Below are positions 15,464-21,232 of a DNA stretch of 21,232 bases, piece after piece (within the stretch, counting starts at the first letter, position 1; each line of letters opens with the position of its first letter). Source of the stretch: DAOUMU01 sp034409055 (GTDB taxonomy: Bacteria; Chloroflexota; Anaerolineae; 4572-78; J111). The position numbers were made by a program, and so were the translations under genes. The stretch is taken from contig DAOUMU010000445.1 of the NCBI GenBank assembly GCA_034409055.1, positions 1 through 21,232 on the forward strand. The letters run 5' to 3'. Under the pieces are notes generated by a model. That model did not search any database and was not told the DNA's origin. It saw only the letters and a list, made by a program, of their open reading frames with translations.

Positions 15464-16783
15464 ATGTCTCAAGACAATGAACTACCCAAGCCACCTACTA
15501 TTTCCCTGCAATGTATTCGTTGCCACAATTCATACCCGTCCAATGAAATCCGTTATCTGTGCGATTGTGGTGGTCTACTGGACGTTTGGCATGATCTAGA
15601 AGCGTTACGGCCGCAGGTAAGTCGTGGATTGTTTGATGGCCGGCTCGGTGGTGCCCCTGGGCCGCACGTAGCTCCGACGGTCAACTCCGGTGTCTGGCGC
15701 TATCGGGAAGTGATTCTACCGGCGACCGTTAATACCATCATCTCCCGCCCGGAAGGTAACACGCCCTTGTACGAACATCCCCGCCTATCGAGTTGGGTTG
15801 GTTCCGAGAACTTTTTCCTCAAGCACGAAGGGGAAAACCCAACCGGCTCATTTAAGGACAGAGGCATGACTGTAGGAGTAACTCAGGCCAAATTGATGAG
15901 AGCCCAGGCCGTGGCCTGTGCCTCAACCGGCAATACCTCGGCTTCATTGGCCGCTTACGCGGCCCTGGCTGACATTCCGGCTCTGATTTTTATTCCTTCT
16001 GGCAAAATTGCAACCGGTAAATTGGCTCAGGCGTTGGCCTACGGAGCGCATACCCTCCAAATTCTGGGAGATTTTGACGATGCGATGGCCCTAGTACGCC
16101 AGGTGTGTGACGAGATGGGAGTCTACTTGCTCAATTCCCTCAACCCATTCCGGTTAGAAGGGCAAAAATCGATCGTGCTAGAAATATTACAGGGTTTCCG
16201 TTGGCAACCCCCCGATTGGATCGTGCTGCCAGCCGGAAATTTGGGTAACACGGCCGCCTTTGGTAAAGCCTTATACGAAGCCCAACAATTGGGTCTGATT
16301 GATAGAGTGCCCCGCGTCGCTGCCGTGCAGGCCAAAGGGGCCAGTCCTTTTTACCAGAGCTATCAAACGAACTTTACCGAGCGCAAAACCGTGAAGGCCA
16401 GTACTGTGGCCACAGCTATCCGTATTGGCAATCCGGTCAGCTACGAACGGGCTATTCGCACCCTGGGCTGGACGGAGGGCCTGGTCACTGTTGCCACAGA
16501 CCAGGAAATTATGGATGCCAAGGCTATGGTGGATGGCGTCGGCATTGGCTGTGAGCCAGCCTCGGCCGCCTCTGTGGCCGGCATGCGCAAACTGATTAAC
16601 GAAGGCATCATCAAACCCGAGGAAACCGTCGTCGGTCTCCTGACCGGCAATCTACTCAAAGACCCTATGGCTACCGTTGACTATCATACCGGAGTCTGGC
16701 CTGAGGCCCAATTTGCTAATGCACCGGTGCAATTGGAACCGAGTATGAGTACGGTGCGAAGGGTGATAGAGAAGAGATTGTGA
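15464..16783 (+). CDS. thrC: Threonine synthase
   Basis: This 439-aa enzyme is PLP-dependent and converts O-phospho-L-homoserine to L-threonine, the last step of threonine synthesis. An N-terminal zinc-ribbon-like segment has Cys17, Cys20, Cys33 and Cys35, common in the short bacterial/archaeal ThrC class. The Schiff-base lysine is Lys131 in NPTGSFKDRGM. Further PLP contacts are STGNTSAS, the phosphate-binding PAGNLGN and the C-terminal TGNLLKDP. Length is usual for the class with this extension. AAGGAAG precedes ATG. The next gene encodes aspartate-semialdehyde dehydrogenase from the same pathway, 37 nt away. Confidence 0.95.
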   Translation: MSQDNELPKPPTISLQCIRCHNSYPSNEIRYLCDCGGLLDVWHDLEALRPQVSRGLFDGRLGGAPGPHVAPTVNSGVWRYREVILPATVNTIISRPEGNTPLYEHPRLSSWVGSENFFLKHEGENPTGSFKDRGMTVGVTQAKLMRAQAVACASTGNTSASLAAYAALADIPALIFIPSGKIATGKLAQALAYGAHTLQILGDFDDAMALVRQVCDEMGVYLLNSLNPFRLEGQKSIVLEILQGFRWQPPDWIVLPAGNLGNTAAFGKALYEAQQLGLIDRVPRVAAVQAKGASPFYQSYQTNFTERKTVKASTVATAIRIGNPVSYERAIRTLGWTEGLVTVATDQEIMDAKAMVDGVGIGCEPASAASVAGMRKLINEGIIKPEETVVGLLTGNLLKDPMATVDYHTGVWPEAQFANAPVQLEPSMSTVRRVIEKRL

Positions 16784-16820
16784 AGTGTGTATCTAAACTA
16801 AAGACACTGGAGGTATAACG

Positions 16821-17912
16821 ATGAACAAAATCAAAGTTGGCGTTTTAGGCGCTACGGGTGCAGTTGGGCAGCGATTTGCCCAATTACTGGCTGGTCATCC
16901 CTACTTTGACCTAACTGTGCTGGCTGCTTCTGAGCGATCGGCCGGCAAAAGTTACGGGGAAGCCACCAACTGGATTCTACCCCAACCCATGCCAACTTCC
17001 CTGGCCACCTTAGCAGTGCAGCCGATGTCAACTGACCTGGGCTGCCAACTGCTCTTTTCGGCTTTGCCCACTAACTCGGCTCGTGAGTGGGAAAGCAAAT
17101 TTGCTGCGGCCGGTTATGGCGTTTTTAGCAACGCCGGGGCACACCGGATGGACAGTGACGTACCCCTGCTCATCCCTGAAGTCAATCCAGACCATCTGGA
17201 TTTAGTCGCCCATCAACAGACTAAGCGGGGTTGGCAGCGAGGCTTTATTGTCACCAATCCCAACTGTACCTCGATACCGATGACAATGGCCCTGGCCCCC
17301 TTGCACCCCCGTTTTGGGGTTGAGGCGGTGATCGCTACCTCTATGCAAGCCCTCTCCGGGGCAGGGTATCCCGGCGTGCCCAGTTTGGACGCCATCGATA
17401 ATATCCTGCCTCTTGTGGCCGAGAGCGAAGAGATCAAAATGAACGACGAGCCCAACAAAATGCTGGGGGTCTCCAATGGTCAACAGGTGGAACCGGCCGG
17501 TATTACCATTAGCGCCCATTGTAATCGTGTACCGGTCAGCGATGGACATCTGGTTACCGTTTCTGCTCGTTTTAAGGATAAACCCTCTCTAGGTGACATT
17601 TTGGAGGCGTGGCAAACGTGGCAGCCGCTGCCTCAAAAATTGAAGTTGCCTTCTGCCCCCATTCCGGCCCTGGTCATCCGTGAAGAACCGAATCGGCCCC
17701 AGCCTCGTCTGGATCGAGACGCTGGCCAGGGGATGGCCACGAGCATCGGCCGTCTGCGTCCCTGTGCCGTGCTAGATGTACGCTTTGTCACTTTGGCCCA
17801 CAACACCATCCGGGGCGCAGCCGGTGGCTCCGTTTTAAATGCCGAACTAATGTATGCCCAAGGAATGTTAGATATCTTCAAAGAGGAAGTTGATACCCAT
17901 GTACCCGCATAA
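16821..17912 (+). CDS. asd: Aspartate-semialdehyde dehydrogenase
   Basis: This 363-aa enzyme reduces L-aspartyl-4-phosphate with NADPH to L-aspartate 4-semialdehyde, the branch point to threonine, methionine and lysine. Motifs are the nucleotide-binding GATGAVG (10-16), catalytic Cys149 in TNPNCTSIP, SAHCNRVPVSDGHL with the general base His243, and the C-terminal NTIRGAAGGSVLNAEL. The NCTS active site and overall layout match the archaeal/fungal-type branch of ASADH, which is also found in Chloroflexota and other bacteria. GGAGGT lies before ATG. Its last 14 nt overlap the next gene, so translation is coupled. Confidence 0.95.
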   Translation: MNKIKVGVLGATGAVGQRFAQLLAGHPYFDLTVLAASERSAGKSYGEATNWILPQPMPTSLATLAVQPMSTDLGCQLLFSALPTNSAREWESKFAAAGYGVFSNAGAHRMDSDVPLLIPEVNPDHLDLVAHQQTKRGWQRGFIVTNPNCTSIPMTMALAPLHPRFGVEAVIATSMQALSGAGYPGVPSLDAIDNILPLVAESEEIKMNDEPNKMLGVSNGQQVEPAGITISAHCNRVPVSDGHLVTVSARFKDKPSLGDILEAWQTWQPLPQKLKLPSAPIPALVIREEPNRPQPRLDRDAGQGMATSIGRLRPCAVLDVRFVTLAHNTIRGAAGGSVLNAELMYAQGMLDIFKEEVDTHVPA

Positions 17913-19008
17913 AACCATTGCTGGCTTTTTGGGCGACCGAGTCGTCTACCGCAATCTGGAACCGGCCGATTCGGCGCTGCCCGGACTGGCCAACATTTGG
18001 CAAGAGATTGGCCTGGATACCTTTAGAGTACCGCGCAAAACGGAACCGGTCTACGCGGCAGCGGTGCATTATTTTTTGCAGGCCGCTCAGGCTGAACGGG
18101 GCTTACCCCCTCTAGAACGACTGCTATTTATAGGCGATACGCCCATGAATGACGGCACTGCGGCCAAAAATATCGGGGAATACCTGCCGATGCTCGGCTT
18201 TATTGGCGCGGATAGGTTGGCTGAGGCCAGGCAAATTAAAATAGACGGCTCCCTGATGCTGGCCAATCGCTGGCAGGCACTGGCCGATTTTCTGGATTGG
18301 GTGCAAACCGAAGGCTTTACTTTTGACCAACGCACCGCCCTGCTCATCGATTTGGATAAAACCACGCTTGGCGCGCGGGGCCGCAATGATAAAGTGATTG
18401 ATCAGGCCCGCGTTACGGCAGTACGTCTGACCGTTGAAGAGCTTTTAGGGGGTGATTTTGATGAAGTTGCTTTTCGGGGAGTGTACGACCGGCTCAATCA
18501 ACTTGAGTACCACCCCTTTACCGGTGATAATCAAGATTACCTGGCCTACATCAGCCTGATGGTTGTCGGCCAGATTTACCCGGTAGAGCGTCTGTGGGCC
18601 GATCTGGAAAGCGGCCGGTTGACCGGCTTTCACCAGTTTGTTACGCTGTGCGATGCACGCCAGGCCCAAATGAGTAAGGGCTTGCTGGCGGCTCACCGTG
18701 AAGTGACCAGCAATATGGCCAAAGACGATCCAACGCCTTTTAAAAGCTTCCGCTTTCGAGAGTATCACACCACGGTGGCTTTGATGAACACGCTGCCGGA
18801 TGACACCCCTCAAGCAGATCTTTTGGCCGGAGAAATTACTCTCACTGGCGAAGTGGCCGCAGTGGCCGAGCAATTATCTACCCAGGGCATTCTTACCTTC
18901 GGCCTCAGTGACAAACCGGACGAAGCCTCTGTGCCCACTGCCGAAGCTGCGGCTGAGGGAGCCTTACCGCTGCACCGGGTGGTGATGAAAGTGGTGGGGG
19001 AACTGTAG
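17899..19008 (+). CDS. HAD-like protein with unusual motif order
   Basis: This 369-aa protein has HAD-superfamily hallmarks in an unexpected order. An N-terminal LLFIGDTPMNDGTAAKN (Asp80, Asp85) resembles HAD motif IV. It comes before LLIDLDKTTLGA (Asp151, Asp153, Thr155), the nucleophile motif I. A late GILTFGLSDKPDEAS (Ser337, Lys339) resembles motifs II/III. In ordinary HAD enzymes the order is I, II, III, IV. The protein may therefore be circularly permuted, or two HAD-like halves may each have lost a motif. ATG 17899 is chosen over TTG 17890 because AGAGGA (17882-17887) is 11 nt from the ATG but only 2 nt from the TTG. It overlaps asd by 14 nt and may act on a phosphorylated pathway metabolite (inference). 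Confidence 0.7.
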   Translation: MYPHKTIAGFLGDRVVYRNLEPADSALPGLANIWQEIGLDTFRVPRKTEPVYAAAVHYFLQAAQAERGLPPLERLLFIGDTPMNDGTAAKNIGEYLPMLGFIGADRLAEARQIKIDGSLMLANRWQALADFLDWVQTEGFTFDQRTALLIDLDKTTLGARGRNDKVIDQARVTAVRLTVEELLGGDFDEVAFRGVYDRLNQLEYHPFTGDNQDYLAYISLMVVGQIYPVERLWADLESGRLTGFHQFVTLCDARQAQMSKGLLAAHREVTSNMAKDDPTPFKSFRFREYHTTVALMNTLPDDTPQADLLAGEITLTGEVAAVAEQLSTQGILTFGLSDKPDEASVPTAEAAAEGALPLHRVVMKVVGEL

Positions 19009-19050
19009 CTATTTACCTCGCAGCAACTGACGAAGGTTGAGAATCTATTT

Positions 19051-19092
19051 CGGGTACGTAGCGACGTTGCATGCAACGTCCTTACGTATCCG
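19051..19092. repeat. 42-nt near-perfect palindrome between convergent genes
   Basis: The core GACGTTGCATGCAACGTC (19063-19080) is a perfect palindrome. The arms extend to 21 bases each with one true mismatch (19062/19081) and two G-T pairs. The core resembles a palindromic repeat seen many times in cyanobacterial and Chloroflexota genomes, as remembered. It lies between genes that converge from 19008 and 19136, so it may act as a bidirectional transcription barrier, although neither side has a T-run. Only one copy is in the window. Confidence 0.75.
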
Positions 19093-19135
19093 AATTATTT
19101 TTATGATGGATATCAAACCATTTAATGAGGAATAA

Positions 19136-20584
19136 CTACGGAATATAAGCAGACCCATCGAAACGGAAGAGGTGGAGTTCCGTACTTTTTGGCTCACCCT
19201 GTACCCAAGAAATACTGCCATCAGCGCGGGTACGGAAAGAGTCATCCCGATTGCCCCATAAGATACCGCCTGACGTTACCTCGTCCGGCCCGGCCAGGAA
19301 ATTCCCTTGTCCGTCTATAACCCCCAGCCAGTATACCTTATCATTTGTGGTTGTCCAGCCCACTAAATACCGTTCCGCCTGCACATTAGCACCCAGGCGA
19401 GCTATGACCGGGTCTCGTTCATAAGCACCGTTTGTATTGGTCAGCCATGCGAAGCTGCTCTGCTGGTTGGCATCAATCGTGGCCAGGGCTATACCGTGCC
19501 CCTGACAACATGGCTTATCCAAAGCGTTAAACAGGAGTTTCCACGATCCTTCACCAAGGGCGAGCTGACCTAGTTGAGCTGATACGAACCCCCCACAGTT
19601 CCCATCAGCTTTATATACTTGACTGCTGGCCAAAATACCTTTGCTGGGGAAACAATCGCTTGAACAGACAGACACAAATTGATCCAGGTCGGGGTGGTAG
19701 CTGACCAACTGAGCCATAGAATGTGAACATCGCCAGTTCCATCCTCCTGACTGGATATTACCATTATTATCAACATAGGTCAGTTGATCCCCATGATGTC
19801 CCGTAAATCCTCCCTTAGTACCTTTAACTGTAAAATAGGCAAGGTACAGTCCGTTACCGTAGGCCAGCCTGCTACCCCCCAACCAGAAATCAGCAAGGGC
19901 TATATCACTATTGAGGTTCGTCCGCCAAATCTCGTTTCCGCTCTCATTACGTTTGGAAAGCCACATTATCATAGAGCCGGAATCCCACAAAAGAACGGCG
20001 AAGGTACCATCACTATGACCAACCAGACCGCGTAGGGACATGGCTTGAAAATCAAAGGTGCGGTCGATAGCGTTGCCGGAGATGACACTGATATGTCCAT
20101 TGCCGCTTGAGTCTGTCCAGCCAACCAGGGTACGGTCATCTGCGAGCGGTTCGTGATATAAACGTGGAGATATTGAGCAGTGGCTCCAGGTGCAGAAGCT
20201 GCCAGTGGTCGCTGCTAATGGTTGCGGCAAGGTTACGGTTACCTTAGTGACCAGATTTTTGAGACCTGACGGTGATCGGAATAATATCGGTAAGTAGGTG
20301 GTAAAAGTTAGAACCGTGTCAGAATTATTCACCCTGCGTCCAGCAAAACTGCCAACGGCGAGGTTTAAATCACTCTGCTCGTTCACCGCTCCAGAGGCTG
20401 GAGACCTACCCCCATTGACGTTAATTGTTTCAGTCGACAAACCAATTTGCCCGGTTATGCTTAACGGCATCGTCATAACCAAGACCACCAACAAACTTGC
20501 CCCCAGCAAACAACTGATTAATTGTAGGCGATTAAACACCACAGTAGACGAATCATTGGGAAAAGATAAATTTCTGATTGACAT
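19136..20584 (-). CDS. Secreted Cys-rich protein, beta-propeller-like
   Basis: This 482-aa protein has no assigned function. The ATG at 20584 is preferred over the TTG at 20626 because AGGAAGG lies 6 nt upstream of it and the TTG has no ribosome site. An N-terminal hydrophobic segment (about 20-40 from this start) is a signal peptide or anchor. The mature part has repeats of the type YLVGWT..NDKVYWLGVIDGQGN and LVGWTDSSGNGHISVIS at intervals of about 40-60 residues, fitting a beta-propeller of modest regularity. About eight Cys residues (CTWSHC, VCSSDC, CC) suggest disulfides in the extracellular space. No enzymatic motif is recognised. It lies 50 nt after the TPR-like gene on the same strand. 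Confidence 0.7.
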   Translation of the reverse strand: MSIRNLSFPNDSSTVVFNRLQLISCLLGASLLVVLVMTMPLSITGQIGLSTETINVNGGRSPASGAVNEQSDLNLAVGSFAGRRVNNSDTVLTFTTYLPILFRSPSGLKNLVTKVTVTLPQPLAATTGSFCTWSHCSISPRLYHEPLADDRTLVGWTDSSGNGHISVISGNAIDRTFDFQAMSLRGLVGHSDGTFAVLLWDSGSMIMWLSKRNESGNEIWRTNLNSDIALADFWLGGSRLAYGNGLYLAYFTVKGTKGGFTGHHGDQLTYVDNNGNIQSGGWNWRCSHSMAQLVSYHPDLDQFVSVCSSDCFPSKGILASSQVYKADGNCGGFVSAQLGQLALGEGSWKLLFNALDKPCCQGHGIALATIDANQQSSFAWLTNTNGAYERDPVIARLGANVQAERYLVGWTTTNDKVYWLGVIDGQGNFLAGPDEVTSGGILWGNRDDSFRTRADGSISWVQGEPKSTELHLFRFDGSAYIP

Positions 20585-20634
20585 TTTTGTCCTTCCTGAT
20601 TCCTTCGAAATTGTAAAGTGAGTCAATTGTCAGT

Positions 20635-21078
20635 TTATTGACAGGTTAATGTAGTCAGGACAAAAAATGCCAAACCACTGCCAAGCACAAATACAACCAC
20701 CGATATTAGTAAACCGGTCACTACCAGGATAGCCGTGGGGGTTTCACGTTCTGCCTGATGAAGGGTCTGGATCGTGGACAGGTCGATGTTATCGCCGGTC
20801 AACTCGTTGTCTGCTTCTTGAAAAAGTTCACGCCGAATCGGATCATCTTCAGGTTCCAGGGCTCGTAAGGCTTGCCTGGCCGCTTTGTTTTTTCTGTTAA
20901 TGGCCAGGATGGTTTCATAACAGAGTCGCTTCTCGCTGGTTTCGGTCACAATCTTAGCCAGCTCTAACCAGACCTCTTCATTGCGTGGGTTTTCTTCCAG
21001 AATGGACTCAAAAATGAGTCGGGCTTGCTGAAAGTCCCCCTGCTCAATGGCCCGTCTACCGTCTTCAAGTGTCAACAT
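20635..21078 (-). CDS. TPR-like / single-TM protein, paralogue of the 13345 product
   Basis: This 147-aa protein has no assigned function. Residues 1-75 form TPR-like helical hairpins (TLEDGRRAIEQGDFQQARLI, NEEVWLELAKIV) and match the 13345 product at many positions, including LTLED/PTLED, ILEEN.RNEEVWLEL/ILETDENNEEVWLWL and the AL at the end. A linker (about 78-112) leads to one TM helix (about 115-140) that ends the protein with TLTCQ, so the Pro/Thr stalk of the paralogue is absent. GGAGGG lies 8 nt before the ATG. It is probably co-transcribed with the secreted protein gene that follows on the same strand. Confidence 0.75.
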   Translation of the reverse strand: MLTLEDGRRAIEQGDFQQARLIFESILEENPRNEEVWLELAKIVTETSEKRLCYETILAINRKNKAARQALRALEPEDDPIRRELFQEADNELTGDNIDLSTIQTLHQAERETPTAILVVTGLLISVVVFVLGSGLAFFVLTTLTCQ

Positions 21079-21232
21079 AAGCGTTTCCCTCCAACTTACA
21101 TCATCAGTAACTACTCAGGCACTAAATAGTGGATTCTAAAAGGTGCATTAACACAATATATAGTGTCTATATTGACATAAAGCGTGAATCCATTTGGCAA
21201 GATCTAGTTTTTGCTGATATCGAGAGCTACTG
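21079..21232 (-). promoter_or_regulatory. Upstream region of the minus-strand pair, with inverted repeat
   Basis: This 154-nt AT-rich region must hold the promoter of the minus-strand genes, but no well-spaced -35/-10 pair is clear. CAATATA (21154-21160) and TATATTG (21168-21174) form a perfect 7-bp inverted repeat with a 7-nt spacer, about 75 nt before the ATG. It is a possible operator. Confidence 0.35.

Noticed and set aside
21172..21200. TTGACA on the plus strand near the right edge as a promoter
   Set aside because: No -10-like hexamer at 16-19 bp, and no plus-strand gene within the window to serve.
1..21232. CRISPR arrays, tRNA, rRNA, insertion sequences, prophage genes
   Set aside because: No spaced direct-repeat array, no cloverleaf or rRNA-like stretch, and no transposase- or integrase-like product was seen.

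Overview
The window reads as a chromosomal segment of a bacterium from the Chloroflexota, most likely the Anaerolineae or a close relative. This is inferred from protein style and not from a marker gene. The signs are several membrane proteins with Pro/Thr-rich 'TPTPT' stalks, an ATPase joined to a TolB-like propeller, TTG and GTG starts, a very large GT39-type glycosyltransferase, short-heptamer repeat tracts, and little sign of an outer membrane. No rRNA, tRNA, CRISPR array, transposase, integrase or phage gene is visible.

Layout. (1) 1-505 is an AT-rich leader with one copy of a 26-nt repeat, a small inverted repeat and a -10 element. It also holds a 35-codon, very Lys/Arg-rich reading frame that would begin with CTG behind a Shine-Dalgarno sequence. 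(2) 506-7241 is a tight signalling operon: a family-5 ABC-type solute-binding lipoprotein, a Cache-like/HAMP/PAS/PAS histidine kinase, an Rcp1-type single-domain response regulator, and a REC-PAS-HisKA-HATPase-REC hybrid. No permease, ATPase subunit or DNA-binding output regulator accompanies them, so the lipoprotein may act as a ligand-sensing partner. (3) 7242-7683 is a gene-free spacer with an attC-like fold-back, the second copy of the 26-nt repeat, a promoter, and a 13-bp hairpin that would start at the first transcribed base. (4) 7684-13227 encodes a P-loop ATPase/TM/beta-propeller protein, a LOG-family phosphoribohydrolase-like protein, and a GT39-like membrane glycosyltransferase with two heptanucleotide repeat tracts in its loops. 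(5) 13258-15447 holds two genes with their own promoters, separated by a strong terminator. They encode a TPR-like/TM/Pro-Thr-stalk protein and a secreted jelly-roll-like/stalk/TM protein. (6) 15464-19008 is a compact group of threonine synthase, aspartate-semialdehyde dehydrogenase and a HAD-like protein whose motifs appear in an unusual order. (7) 19009-21232 starts with a 42-nt palindrome between convergent genes. Two minus-strand genes follow: a Cys-rich secreted protein and a second TPR-like/TM protein paralogous to the one at 13345.

How it fits together. The first third is a sensory relay. The middle is dominated by cell-surface proteins with Pro/Thr-rich stalks, interleaved with a glycosyltransferase of the family that O-mannosylates such stalks, which suggests a surface-glycoprotein neighbourhood. 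Threonine biosynthesis follows. The most interesting items are the orphan solute-binding protein/kinase operon, the GT39 plus stalk-protein cluster, the attC-like relic, the motif-permuted HAD protein, the CTG-start basic micro-ORF and the in-frame heptamer insertions.
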